A DNA stretch of 64,000 bases from Sphingomonas sp. TDK1 (GCF_001650735.1 NZ_LXVY01000027.1:1-64000); one strand, 5' to 3'. Shown: positions 1-8,689, numbered from the stretch's first letter. Made by a program: numbers and translations. Notes: generated from the letters alone by a model not told the origin.

Positions 1-528
1 ACGTATGGAAACGTGTAAGGACATGTATGAAACGGCTTGGCTTTTACCGAGCACCCTGCACCTAGAAGCTGCAAGACCCGGAGCCGCCGCCCACATGTCC
101 CTTCATCTAAACCAACAATGTCAAAGAGCGACAAAAATCGACGCTGCGCCTGAATTTCGGTGACCGTCGCTGCGTTCCGTTGAAGAGCACCGCGTCGGTG
201 GAGTGGCTTCTATGCGGGAGCTTCCCACCCGTCAACACCGTTTTGCAATTTTGTGTCGCTTTACCCTGGAGGTCGGGCGAAAATGGCGGAAAAGCGTGGC
301 TTTGATGGTGCCCTCGCCCCGCTGTGAATGACCATTTGATGACCAATTCTATTCGAATCCCCTGCGAATCGCCCCCGAATCGCGTGAGTGGCGGTCGAAT
401 CGCGCCTTCTCAAAGCGTCAGAATGCGGCGCGTGCGGCGACTCCTCGGGGGGTAGCAACCGGAGAGTCGTGGAACGGGGGCGGCGCCGGTCCGTTGGCAA
501 TGCCTCCCCATCCTGAGGTACCCCGCCC
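1..528. other. Non-coding stretch upstream of the Mfd-like gene
   Basis: No convincing gene is seen here. Open frames on the minus strand that cross this stretch have low-complexity Arg/Pro/Ser-rich translations typical of antisense shadows. The only ordered structure is the cluster of GAATC sites near 354-402, about 130 bases before the start codon of the helicase gene. The promoter of that gene must lie here, but no clear -35/-10 pair stands out. Confidence 0.5.
354..402. repeat. Cluster of four CGAATC repeats (GANTC sites)
   Basis: The hexamer CGAATC occurs at 354, 365, 376 and 396. The first three are exactly 11 bases apart and the fourth 20 bases further on. Each contains GANTC, the target of the CcrM cell-cycle DNA methyltransferase of alphaproteobacteria. 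The 11-base phasing puts the sites on one face of the helix. A role in methylation-sensitive control of the gene at 529, or as a protein-binding array, is inference. Confidence 0.45.
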
Positions 529-3500
529 ATGCGTTCCGCCAGCAACCCCGTTCCGGCCGAGACCGCGCGTCAGGCGCCCCCTCCCCGCATCTCGGTAGGC
601 ACTATCGCCGCGCTGCTGGCGGACACGCTCGCGAACCAAGACCTTCTCTATGCGGCGGGCGACGAGGCAAGGGCGCTCGCCGTTACGCACGCTCTTGCGG
701 CGCTGGTGCCGGAAGCCACTGTCCTGTTTTGCCCAGGGAGCGATGCCCTTCCCGGCGACGCAGCCCCCGCTTCGCCCGCGAATGTCGGCGCGCGGGTGGC
801 GACGCTTCGCCGACTGCTGATCGAACAGGCCCGGCGGGACCGACCCTGGATCGCCTGCATCACCACAGGCGAGGCGCTGGGACGCCGCTATCCTCCGCCC
901 GAGGCTTTCGACGCCGCACCACCGCGAGTGGCGGTAGGCGAGGCGATCGCCCTCCCCACCTTGTTCGAAGCCCTGATCGACGCGGGCTATATCGAGGATG
1001 AGCGAGTCGACGAACCCGGCGAGGTCGCGCTGCGCGGGCAGGTGCTTGATGTATACCCCGCCGACGCCGAGGCCCCGCGACGCATTGAGGTAGCCGATGG
1101 TCGGGTCATTGCACTGCGCAGTTACGACCCCGCTACGCAGAGAACCATCGACGATTGTGACGCGCAGGAACTCGGTCGTGTCGCCGAACCGCCGGTCGAA
1201 GGAGACGGTGTCCCCCTTATTGCCCATGTGCCCGACGCTGTGCTGGCGATCGAACCAGCTGCGGCGGAACGGCGCGAGCGGTTTCTTGCGCTCGCTGCAG
1301 ATTCGCAGCGGCGCAGGCCCGGACGTGCGATCAAGGATGTCGTGGAGGAACGCCAATGGCGCGCGGCCATGCAGGCCCGTGCGATGCTGGACCTGTCGGC
1401 CGAGGACAGTCCGCCGGCCAGGTTCGTCGAGCGTCGCGCACCGCTTCGCGCCTTTGCCCGCGCGGCGCGGGCGGCGATGGAAGCCGGCGACCAGGTAGTG
1501 CTGATCGGCAGCGCACGGGATCTGCGCTTTCTTCGGCCCCGGGTTGCGCGCGTGTTGTCGACTCAGCCCATCGATCTCGAACGTTGGGCTGATCTGCGCA
1601 CCCAGGATCCGGGATCTTTGTGTCTGCTCGCGGCTCCAATCGAGCGGGGCTTCCGCCATGGCCGTGTCCTTGCCGTTGCGGCGGCCGACCTGTTGGGAAG
1701 CCGTGCGGAGCGTGAGAGCGCGTCGGCGATTTCGGCGGATGCGGCGATATTCGGACAGGTTGAGCTCCGCATCGGCGACCTGGTGGTCCATGAGGACCAC
1801 GGCATCGCCAGCGTAGCTGGCTTGGCACCTATGCCAGGCGACGGCAGTACGGGCGGTGATGCCATTGCGCTCACCTATGCAGATGCTGGCGTGCGGCTTG
1901 TGCCCGTGGCGGAGGCGGACCGCCTCTGGCGCTATGGCGGCGACGCCGACGCCGTCGCACTGGACAAGCTGGACGGCTCGAGCTGGCAGCGGCGGCGCAC
2001 CGCCATCGACCGGGCGATCGCCGAAACAGCACGCGGCATGATCGCACTGGCCGAAGCGCGGTTGACGCAGGCCGCACCGATACTGGCGCCCGAGCCGGCC
2101 GCCTATGAGCGCTTCGCCGCCGGCTTCCCCTTCAGCGAAACGCGCGACCAGGCACGCGCTATCGAAGCGGTGCGTACCGATCTCGGCGCCGGGCTGCCGA
2201 TGGACCGGCTGGTGATCGGCGATGTCGGCTTCGGCAAGACCGAGGTGGCACTGCGCGCGGCGGCCATCGCGGCGCTTGCCGGCCACCAGGTTGCAGTTGC
2301 CGCACCCACCACGGTTCTGGCCCGTCAGCATCTGGAGACCTTCACCGAGCGGTTCGAAGCGATGGGGATTACCGTCGCCGGGCTTTCGCGCCTTTCTACC
2401 CCGGCAGAGCGCAAGCAGGTGAAGGCCGGCCTCGCCGACGGTTCGATCCAGATCGTGATCGGCACCGGCGCAGTTGCCGGAAAGGGAGTCACCTATGCGC
2501 AGCTTGGGCTCGTCATCATCGACGAGGAGCAGCGCTTCGGCACCGCCGACAAGGCAAAACTGCGCGACCTGGGCGCCGGCCATGTGCTCACGCTGAGCGC
2601 CACGCCGATCCCGCGTACGCTGCAGGCGGCACTGGTCGGCGTGCAGCATCTTTCCGTCCTCGCCACGCCCCCTGCCCGGCGGCAACCGATCCGCACCGCG
2701 CTGGGGCATTTCGACGAGGTCTTGGTTCGTGCGGCGCTCCTGCGCGAGCGCAGCCGCGGCGGACAGAGCTTTATCGTCGTGCCCAGAATCGAAGACATGG
2801 CGTTCCTCACGGCAAAGATCGCGCGGCTGGTACCGGAGCTGACCCTGTTGCAGGCTCACGGCAAGATGCCGGCAGCCGAGATTGACGATGCGATGGTGCG
2901 CTTCGGACGGGGCGAAGGCGACATTCTGCTGGCAACCAGCATCATCGAGGCAGGGCTGGACGTGCCCCGGGCCAATACCATGGTGCTCTACCGCGCCGAC
3001 CGCTTCGGGCTCAGCCAGCTGCATCAGCTGCGAGGACGTGTCGGCCGCGGGAGCAGGCGAGGACAGGTATTGCTCCTGACCGATCCGGAGAAGCCGATCG
3101 CCGCGCGCACGCTCAAGCGGCTCCGCACGCTGGAAGCGTTTGACAGGCTCGGCGCGGGCTTTGCGATCAGCGCGCAGGATCTCGACATGCGTGGAGCGGG
3201 CGACTTGCTCGGCGAAGCCCAGGCGGGACATATGAAGCTGATTGGAATCGATCTCTACCAGCATTTGCTGGAAGCAGCCCTGCGGACGGCGCGAGGCGAG
3301 GCGGTGGAGCGCTGGGCGCCCGAACTGCATCTGGGCGTAGAAGGTGCGCTTCCTGAGTGTTGGATTCCGGACGAGGAGACACGCGTCGGACTCTATGTCC
3401 GAATTGGCCGCGCTGCGGACGGCGTGGCCATCGACGCAATCGAGGCGGAACTGGAAGACCGGTTCGGAACCCTGCCTGCGGCAACGACTACGCTGCTCGC

Positions 3501-3726
3501 GGTTACGCGGATACGCGCTCGGGCTCGAATGCTTGACGTTGCGCGGATCGACGCGGGCCCCGCGGGGATTGCGCTGACGCCGCGTCCCACCTTCGAGGGC
3601 AATGCCGCCGCCGCGGGGCTGATACAAAAGGGCGAGCGGTTGCTGCTGGCGGAACGCATCGAGGACCCGCTCGAACGCCTCGCCCGGGTCGAGACGATAT
3701 TGGACGCGATGACGCAGGATGGATGA
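529..3726 (+). CDS. Mfd-like transcription-repair coupling helicase (short form)
   Basis: This is a superfamily 2 DNA translocase of the Mfd family, which pushes stalled RNA polymerase off damaged DNA and recruits the UvrA/B excision machinery. Walker A (GDVGFGKT) lies near residues 564-571 and the DEEQ box near 665. The helicase C motifs follow (ATSIIEAGLDVP, QLRGRVGRG), then a C-terminal TRCF domain. The N-terminal part keeps the UvrB-like stretch with RGQVLDVYP. At 1065 residues it is somewhat shorter than the usual ~1150. Because the window also holds a plasmid-type replication cassette, it may be a second copy beside a chromosomal mfd; that cannot be checked here. The ATG at 529 is the first in frame, but its RBS is weak. 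The RecG family is a weaker alternative because of the UvrB-like N-terminus. Confidence 0.85.
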   Translation: MRSASNPVPAETARQAPPPRISVGTIAALLADTLANQDLLYAAGDEARALAVTHALAALVPEATVLFCPGSDALPGDAAPASPANVGARVATLRRLLIEQARRDRPWIACITTGEALGRRYPPPEAFDAAPPRVAVGEAIALPTLFEALIDAGYIEDERVDEPGEVALRGQVLDVYPADAEAPRRIEVADGRVIALRSYDPATQRTIDDCDAQELGRVAEPPVEGDGVPLIAHVPDAVLAIEPAAAERRERFLALAADSQRRRPGRAIKDVVEERQWRAAMQARAMLDLSAEDSPPARFVERRAPLRAFARAARAAMEAGDQVVLIGSARDLRFLRPRVARVLSTQPIDLERWADLRTQDPGSLCLLAAPIERGFRHGRVLAVAAADLLGSRAERESASAISADAAIFGQVELRIGDLVVHEDHGIASVAGLAPMPGDGSTGGDAIALTYADAGVRLVPVAEADRLWRYGGDADAVALDKLDGSSWQRRRTAIDRAIAETARGMIALAEARLTQAAPILAPEPAAYERFAAGFPFSETRDQARAIEAVRTDLGAGLPMDRLVIGDVGFGKTEVALRAAAIAALAGHQVAVAAPTTVLARQHLETFTERFEAMGITVAGLSRLSTPAERKQVKAGLADGSIQIVIGTGAVAGKGVTYAQLGLVIIDEEQRFGTADKAKLRDLGAGHVLTLSATPIPRTLQAALVGVQHLSVLATPPARRQPIRTALGHFDEVLVRAALLRERSRGGQSFIVVPRIEDMAFLTAKIARLVPELTLLQAHGKMPAAEIDDAMVRFGRGEGDILLATSIIEAGLDVPRANTMVLYRADRFGLSQLHQLRGRVGRGSRRGQVLLLTDPEKPIAARTLKRLRTLEAFDRLGAGFAISAQDLDMRGAGDLLGEAQAGHMKLIGIDLYQHLLEAALRTARGEAVERWAPELHLGVEGALPECWIPDEETRVGLYVRIGRAADGVAIDAIEAELEDRFGTLPAATTTLLAVTRIRARARMLDVARIDAGPAGIALTPRPTFEGNAAAAGLIQKGERLLLAERIEDPLERLARVETILDAMTQDG

Positions 3727-3794
3727 CGTTGTGTGTGGGGCCAGCTGGCCATAGGCTAGCACGCATAAACATAGCGGAGGGGAGCTAAGGCATC

Positions 3795-4118
3795 GTGATC
3801 CTGCCAATCCTGCTGATGATCCAGACCGGCACCGGGCTCAATGCCGAGCAGGAGATCATCGTCGTCGCGCGCCAATTGCGCATGATCAAGGTCGACCTGA
3901 AGACTGACAAGGCAGCCGGCGGGGTAACCCTCCGGCAATGCCGCGTCCTACGCGGTTCCGGCCAAGGAGATCTCGACATTATCCCCTGTGACGTCGCGCA
4001 GCGCTGCGCGGAAGAAGGTATGCCGTCGCGGCGGGCACTGAAAGCATGCGTGGAGGACCGATCTACGGATCGGATCAATGCCGTATTGGCCGCGCGACGC
4101 ATAGCACGCGGAGGATGA
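3795..4118 (+). CDS. Small hypothetical protein, probably exported
   Basis: A 107-residue protein of unknown function. A GTG start is preceded by the strong ribosome binding site GGAGGGGAG about 8 bases upstream. The N-terminus is short and hydrophobic (ILPILLMIQTGTG) and could be a signal or anchor. The rest holds three cysteines (in RQCRV, IIPCDV, AQRCAEE) plus one near the C-terminus (KACVED), which could form disulphides in the periplasm. It lies 68 bases after the helicase gene on the same strand. I do not recognise the family; the RBS and coherent composition are the support. Confidence 0.55.
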   Translation: MILPILLMIQTGTGLNAEQEIIVVARQLRMIKVDLKTDKAAGGVTLRQCRVLRGSGQGDLDIIPCDVAQRCAEEGMPSRRALKACVEDRSTDRINAVLAARRIARGG

Positions 4119-4154
4119 CCCGGCGCGCTTTTCCGCTCCCCTGGTCGCAGCGAA

Positions 4155-4388
4155 TTACGACAGCTGACGGACAAGATCGGCGAGTAGGATCCGTGCGACG
4201 GGCTGGTTGCTTTCGTCCTCGATGTCGAGGCTGCCCCGGATCTGCTTCGGGCCCGCATGGCCACGCAGCAGGTTCCGAGCGAAATGGTGCCCGGCGATCA
4301 ACGCGTGTCGTAGATCGGGGAGTTCCCGACGCTCGGCTGCATGGGGGTGGTGATCGGGGGTACGCAGCTGAAAGCAATAGGCGGGCAT
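4155..4388 (-). CDS. DUF6894 family protein
   Basis: A 77-residue protein that begins MPAYCFQLRT and contains ELPDLRHALIAGHHFARNLL. This matches the compact DUF6894 pattern: an MPxYFF-type start, then an E/D-L-x-D-L stretch followed by an alanine-rich helix, and a closing beta-strand (SLDIEDESNQPVARILLAD). Members are abundant in rhizobia and sphingomonads, often in several copies, with no known function. It points away from the iteron region and has no strong RBS. Family assignment is from memory of the pattern. Confidence 0.6.
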   Translation of the reverse strand: MPAYCFQLRTPDHHPHAAERRELPDLRHALIAGHHFARNLLRGHAGPKQIRGSLDIEDESNQPVARILLADLVRQLS

Positions 4389-4636
4389 AATGGCATAATG
4401 CGCGGCGGTTCAACTGGTTGCGAGCTGTCGTGTGGATTCGGGCTGCGAAGGATCCGACATTTTTACGAATTGTGATGTCCTGCGCGCAGGCTACCGCATC
4501 GCAGCTTTCTTCGCTCTCTCCAAAGGAAGAGAAAATATCTCGCCTGCTTAAGAGGGTTTGGAAGATAGTTTTAGAGTTAAACGTCCCGTCGATTGGCATA
4601 AGGTGCGGAGAATGCTGGCATTTATGCGTTCGGCCT

Positions 4637-4786
4637 GTTCCCGAAGTTTCGATCTTCCGTTCCTGAAAGGTCGAGAGGGGCGTTCCCGAAGGATCGACGG
4701 ATCGTTCCTGTTGGGTCGATTATCGTACCTGAAGTGTCGATGGATGCGATCGAACGACCGATTTTGATGCCTGAAGGTCGGTTGGG
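4637..4786 (+). repeat. Iterons (six direct repeats, about 22-base period)
   Basis: Copies of the pattern GTTCCYGAAGGGTCGA start at 4637, 4659, 4682, 4704, 4725 and 4767. Their cores begin at 4640, 4662, 4685, 4707, 4728 and 4770, giving steps of 22, 23, 22, 21 and 42 bases. The last step is exactly twice 21, so one repeat seems to have been lost or decayed near 4749. A period of two helical turns is typical of iterons bound by a plasmid initiator, here presumably the Rep protein encoded at 4941-6137. Confidence 0.75.
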
Positions 4787-4876
4787 GCGGATCGCTTGAA
4801 TCAAATTTGCGCCACTACCCGGGGAAGAGGTTCAAATTTCTTCCACCTTGCCCTCAACCCTGGCGTTTGGATTTTC

Positions 4877-4920
4877 ATGCCCGACACTTCGGGAACGCTG
4901 ATGCCCGCCACTTCGGCGGG
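4877..4920 (-). repeat. Two iteron copies in inverted orientation
   Basis: At 4880-4896 the sequence CCCGACACTTCGGGAAC is the reverse complement of the iteron type GTTCCCGAAGTGTCG. At 4902-4920 CCCGCCACTTCGGCGGG is a second, more diverged and self-complementary version. They lie just beyond the stop codon of the rep gene and face the main array 90 bases away. Inverted iterons often serve control of copy number; that role is inference. Confidence 0.55.
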
Positions 4921-4940
4921 GTTCGGATCACCCGGATCGG

Positions 4941-6137
4941 TCAGCGGAGCTGGTGCTTGTTCCGAGCATGCCACTGGCGGACGAAGCCGATGAAGGCGTT
5001 CTGATAATTGGCGGGCGTGCGGGCTGGGTCGGATTCTACCCAGTCCCGGAACTGCCGGTGTAGCTCCTGATAGTCCCAGCCGGGGCATTCGCCGCGGAGC
5101 TGTGCCAATGTCGCGTCGGTGACCATCCCGTTGGTCGCCCTGCTTGCGAGGCTGGCGAGTGACCGCCTGATCTGGGCACGCGCCTCCGCGCCGAGCGGGG
5201 GCGTGTCTTCAGCCGAGGCAGCGTCGTCGGGCGGTACGGACGGCTGCGGCGGGGGCGCCTTTTTATGCGGTGTCTTGTCGGGGCGGGGTGCGCCCTCCCC
5301 TTCGGCGCGGCGGCGCATTCGAAGGCTGGGCTCGCGCTTGCCGTTGGGGGTTTCAAGTGCGAGCGTATAGCCGGGCAGCTCGTCCCGCTCGACGATCTTC
5401 GCGATCTCGAACTTGAAGCGTCGATACTGCCCTTCGGCGCCGGACTTTTCGAACAGCGTCGGCATGGAGATCGCGAAACCGCCCTCCCCTGCCCCGCCGG
5501 CATGCTTGCGCGCGACCTTGTACAGCCAGCGCTCGCGTCCGCCGGTCAGGTTGAAATAGGCGCGATCGATGGACAGGACACCGCCGGTCATCAGCACGCC
5601 TTCGTAGAACCAGTTGGACAGCTCGATCGTCATGCCGCGCGAGCGTTCGGTCTTCTCGTCGACCAGCTGGGTCCAGCCGTCGAGCCAACTGAAGGTTGCC
5701 TCGCGACGGTTCTCGGCACGGATATTGGTTTTTATCGTGGTGGCAACCAGCCGGTCCAGCGCCTGGCCTAGCAGTTCATAGGCGCGCCCCGTCGTCGGGC
5801 GGCCGATCGCTCGCAGAAGGTCGTAGGGCATTAGGTGGAGCTTGCGTGGAATGTCGTTGCGGCCACGGCGCGCCATGTCTGCGAGCACGCTGGCGCAATA
5901 GATCAGGATATCCGCATCCCAAATCGTCGCCATGCCGTAGTCGGGATTGGCAGAGACATGGACCCAAAGTTTCCCATCCGGGCTTTTATAGTCGATCGGC
6001 TTGACCCGCTTGGTTTTCGCCAGGCTGAAGAAGGGGCGTTCCATCATCTCGCGCTGATCGCGCAGCGGCATGTCGGCGAGATAGGGAAGGAACAGGTCGA
6101 ACTGTTCGGGGATCGACTGGCGATCGGCCTGGGTCAT
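4941..6137 (-). CDS. Plasmid replication initiator, RPA (replication initiator protein A) family
   Basis: A 398-residue initiator resembling the replication initiator protein A family (Pfam RPA, PF10134). Recognisable conserved parts are RPFFSLAKTKRVKPIDY, a stretch around KLWVHVSANPDYGMATIWD, and the winged-helix-like core with LVATTIKTN, FSWLDGW and LSNWFYEGVL. The C-terminal ~120 residues are Pro/Ala-rich and then helical and look less conserved. It binds iterons and opens the origin. It is the last gene of a parA-parB-rep unit; three parS palindromes lie between it and parB, and iterons lie just past its stop. The ATG at 6137 has GAGG about 10 bases upstream. Confidence 0.85.
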   Translation of the reverse strand: MTQADRQSIPEQFDLFLPYLADMPLRDQREMMERPFFSLAKTKRVKPIDYKSPDGKLWVHVSANPDYGMATIWDADILIYCASVLADMARRGRNDIPRKLHLMPYDLLRAIGRPTTGRAYELLGQALDRLVATTIKTNIRAENRREATFSWLDGWTQLVDEKTERSRGMTIELSNWFYEGVLMTGGVLSIDRAYFNLTGGRERWLYKVARKHAGGAGEGGFAISMPTLFEKSGAEGQYRRFKFEIAKIVERDELPGYTLALETPNGKREPSLRMRRRAEGEGAPRPDKTPHKKAPPPQPSVPPDDAASAEDTPPLGAEARAQIRRSLASLASRATNGMVTDATLAQLRGECPGWDYQELHRQFRDWVESDPARTPANYQNAFIGFVRQWHARNKHQLR

Positions 6138-6168
6138 GAAGCCTCGAGGAGCAGGGCAGGGGGAAGAT

Positions 6169-6266
6169 GTTTCCCCGGGGAAACCGGAGGAGGACGGCGT
6201 AATCGGCTAGCGGTTTCCCCGGGGAAACACGACCGCCGTGGAGACAGATCGTTTCCCCGGGGAAAC
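6169..6266. promoter_or_regulatory. Three parS-like palindromes, GTTTCCCCGGGGAAAC
   Basis: The perfect 16-base palindrome GTTTCCCCGGGGAAAC occurs at 6169-6184, 6213-6228 and 6251-6266. It keeps the outer GTTTC...GAAAC of the classical chromosomal parS but has CCCGGG at the centre in place of ACGT. The cluster fills the gap between parB and rep. It is almost certainly the centromere loaded by the ParB encoded next to it, and it may also tune rep transcription because it sits just upstream of the rep start. Confidence 0.85.
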
Positions 6267-6270
6267 CGCA

Positions 6271-7353
6271 TCAGCGTTGCAGCCCGCGGCCGTCGCGCTC
6301 GAGCTGGTCGAGTGCTTCGCGGAAGGCGTTGACGAGATCGTCCTGATCGGCACCGGACCCGGCATGGAGACGGACCGTCACCCCCTGCCGGTTGGCAGAC
6401 AGGACGCTCAATCCAGTGCGGCCGCTCGGCGCGGTCCAGCTGAAGAGTTCGTCGGCGATGCCCGGGCCTGCGGGGGCGGCGAGAAGGCGGCGGATCACAT
6501 CGGTAGCGGTGATCGATGCTTGGCCCCGCAGGCGCCGCTCGCCCTGCTCGCGGGCTATCGTGCGTGCCTCCGCTAGAATGGCCTTGGCCGCCCCCTTGTC
6601 GTCCAGTGCCTGGGCAAGCGGGTAGGCGGGTTTGAGCTGCACATCCGCCGGCGAGGCGAAGGCGCCGATCACCGCATCCGGAAGACCGGCGACCTTGATC
6701 ATCTTCGACAGCCAGCCCTTGGACAGCTTGAGCCGCTCGGCCATGCGGGTGAGATGATTGCCATAATGCGCCTTGAGCGCTTCGGCATAGTTGCGTGCGC
6801 GTTCGAGGTCGGAGACGTCCTTACGGGCGCGGTTCTCCAGGTCGGCTAGGCGGAAGGCGGCCTCGTCGTCCATCTGGACGACCTGGGCCACGAACTGCAT
6901 TTCGGGATAGCTGTTCGCGCGCAGCCAGGAGATTGCGAAATGCCGCCGGGTGCCGGCGATGACTTCGAAATCATGGTCAGGATCGCCCTCGATACGGCGA
7001 ATGACCGCCGGCACCTTCTGGCCATTCTCGGCGATGATGGAGTCGATCAGCTCGCGGACATTCTCTTCGGTGAGATGGCCATAAACCCGTGCGTTGCCTG
7101 GCCAGATGCGAACACGCGCCGGATCGAGCAGCAGCTGGGTAACCTGCCGCACTTCCCCCGAGGCCACCCGCGCAAGTGCGGACTCGCGCCCGAGCAGGGT
7201 AGTGCCGCGCGTGCGCGCGAGCCGATGCGGCAGTTCAGGTTCCGCCGCGGGTGCGGGTGCTGGGCTTGCGGCCGCCACCGGCGCGCTCTGCGCCTCGGTA
7301 GCAATTTCCTCCGCTAGCAGATCTGCGAGATAGTCTTTTTGGGTACGTGCCAT
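6271..7353 (-). CDS. parB: ParB-type partition protein
   Basis: A 360-residue ParB CTPase/DNA-clamp protein that loads on parS and links the replicon to ParA. The N-terminal ParB/Srx domain holds the nucleotide-binding motif in the form IAGTRRHFA (the usual GERRxRA). It is followed by ENRARKDVSDLERA, which matches the ENxxRxDLxPLExA signature, and by a helix-turn-helix around residues 195-220 (RMAERLKLSKGWLSKMIKVA). The first ~60 residues are Ala/Pro-rich and likely hold the ParA-stimulating peptide. It starts 31 bases after parA and ends 5 bases from the third parS palindrome. GAGGGACT upstream of the ATG is the likely RBS. Confidence 0.92.
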   Translation of the reverse strand: MARTQKDYLADLLAEEIATEAQSAPVAAASPAPAPAAEPELPHRLARTRGTTLLGRESALARVASGEVRQVTQLLLDPARVRIWPGNARVYGHLTEENVRELIDSIIAENGQKVPAVIRRIEGDPDHDFEVIAGTRRHFAISWLRANSYPEMQFVAQVVQMDDEAAFRLADLENRARKDVSDLERARNYAEALKAHYGNHLTRMAERLKLSKGWLSKMIKVAGLPDAVIGAFASPADVQLKPAYPLAQALDDKGAAKAILAEARTIAREQGERRLRGQASITATDVIRRLLAAPAGPGIADELFSWTAPSGRTGLSVLSANRQGVTVRLHAGSGADQDDLVNAFREALDQLERDGRGLQR

Positions 7354-7384
7354 GATTCAGTCCCTCTGCCTCTGCGCGGATCGA

Positions 7385-8584
7385 TCAGGCCGCTTCATTC
7401 ACGACATCCTCTTCGCTCGCGGGCGTCACGCGACCCCAGTTGCGACGAACCAGCGCTTCCACCTGGCCCAGTGCTTCATCGAGATTGGCCTTGCACCGCT
7501 TGTGCGTGCGTGCCGTGCCGATCGGGCGATCGAGCTCGTAGATCGACATCATCCGCATCGCGGCGTGGCTGATCTCCGCCGATTCGAGGATCGGAACCGG
7601 TAGCAAGGCGGGGCCGAAGGCCTGCTCCATGATCTGGCGGACCATGGCATGGCTGGGATCGTTGCCGTCGAACTTGGAGCAGATCAGCCGCACGAAGTCA
7701 TAGCGCACATCGATCCCGGCCTCGGTCAGCTGGTGCAGCACCTGGTCCATCATCGACAGGAACTGGACGGTCGAGCAGAAGTCCGGCGTGGTCGCAGCCA
7801 ACGGCACCAGCAGCGCGTTGGCCGCCTGCATCACCGCGAGGCTGATCGTGCCGAGGGCGGGGGGGGGATCCAGGATCACGACATCATAGTCGCGGGCGAG
7901 GTCGTTCAACCCGGCCTTCAGCTTGCGGAAACGCGTGGCGAGGACCGAGCCGCCATCGGCACCGGCGGCCGCCAGCTCATATTCGACGTCGAACAGCTCC
8001 AGGTTCGAGGGGATCAGGTCAACATTCGGCCAAGGGGTCTTCTTTACCGCATAGAGCAGGTCGGCCTGGGTCGGGTCGATCGAGAGATAGGGGTATAGCG
8101 TCTCTTCGCGGGTGATGTTGAAATGGGGATTGAAGCCGAACAGCGTCGTGGTCGTGGCCTGGCTGTCGCAGTCGACCACCAGCACGCGATAGCCCTGCAC
8201 GGCGAAGTAATGGGCCAGGTGCGTGGTGACCGTGGACTTGCCGACACCGCCCTTAAAGTTCTGTACCGCGATGATCGCGGGGACGTCGAGCGGGGCGCGG
8301 GCTGGGGAGGCGCCCAGCACCTGCCGCATATTGAGCAGTTCCTCGACCGTGTATCCCGGACGGCGTCCGTTTTCGCTGGGCGGGGGCGGCGGCAGGCGAC
8401 CATCCTCTTCGGCCATGCGAATGCGATTCGTCGAGCAGCCAAGCAGTTGCGCGGCCTCGGCGATACCGAAGCGGACATGGAGCCCCTTGCGACTTTCCGG
8501 CAAAAATGCCTTGCGGCGCAACCGCTCGATCATTCGCTCACCGGCGTCCGCCAGTTCGCCGATCCGTTCTATGTCTGAATGCAT
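7385..8584 (-). CDS. parA: ParA-type partition ATPase
   Basis: A 399-residue ParA ATPase that forms the nucleoid-bound gradient moving ParB-parS complexes. The deviant Walker A motif KGGVGKST lies near residue 110 and Walker B is VVILDPPPALG. The N-terminal ~100 residues carry a MerR/HTH-like segment (IAEAAQLLGCSTNRIRMAE), the hallmark of plasmid (type Ia) ParA proteins that also repress their own operon. I chose the ATG at 8584 because GGGACA precedes it; an in-frame ATG 30 codons upstream (8674) gives a less conserved extension. First gene of parA-parB-rep. Confidence 0.92.
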   Translation of the reverse strand: MHSDIERIGELADAGERMIERLRRKAFLPESRKGLHVRFGIAEAAQLLGCSTNRIRMAEEDGRLPPPPPSENGRRPGYTVEELLNMRQVLGASPARAPLDVPAIIAVQNFKGGVGKSTVTTHLAHYFAVQGYRVLVVDCDSQATTTTLFGFNPHFNITREETLYPYLSIDPTQADLLYAVKKTPWPNVDLIPSNLELFDVEYELAAAGADGGSVLATRFRKLKAGLNDLARDYDVVILDPPPALGTISLAVMQAANALLVPLAATTPDFCSTVQFLSMMDQVLHQLTEAGIDVRYDFVRLICSKFDGNDPSHAMVRQIMEQAFGPALLPVPILESAEISHAAMRMMSIYELDRPIGTARTHKRCKANLDEALGQVEALVRRNWGRVTPASEEDVVNEAA

Positions 8585-8689
8585 TCTTGTCCCGCCCCGC
8601 GCGATTGAATGAGAGTTACGGGACATATGCACGATTTCGTTCAAATCGGCAAGGTGCCGGGGCGGAACGCGCATCCAGCTTGCGGGCGG

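Larger units (their letters stand above)
4389..4940. other. Probable replication origin (oriV)
   Basis: This 552-base stretch lies between the DUF6894 gene and the 3' end of the replication initiator. It holds no convincing gene. Bases 4490-4600 are clearly richer in A and T than the rest of the window and could be the unwinding element. Directly beside them are six iteron-like direct repeats (4637-4786) and two inverted copies (4877-4920). Location next to a Rep gene plus iterons is the classic layout of an iteron-controlled origin. No perfect DnaA box was found by eye. Confidence 0.7.

Noticed and set aside
107..346. 79-codon minus-strand frame upstream of the helicase gene
   Set aside because: No ribosome binding site, no recognisable domain, low-complexity composition.
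418..3807. A 1129-codon open frame on the minus strand
   Set aside because: It is exactly antisense to the Mfd-like gene, has Arg/Gly/Ala/Pro-rich sequence without domains and is explained by high GC at third positions. The same holds for long minus frames over 11184-14357, 14297-17050, 26905-29691 and 39500-42316.
4418..4666. 82-codon frame in the origin region
   Set aside because: It runs through the AT-rich stretch and the first iteron, lacks an RBS, and its sequence resembles no protein; better read as non-coding origin DNA.
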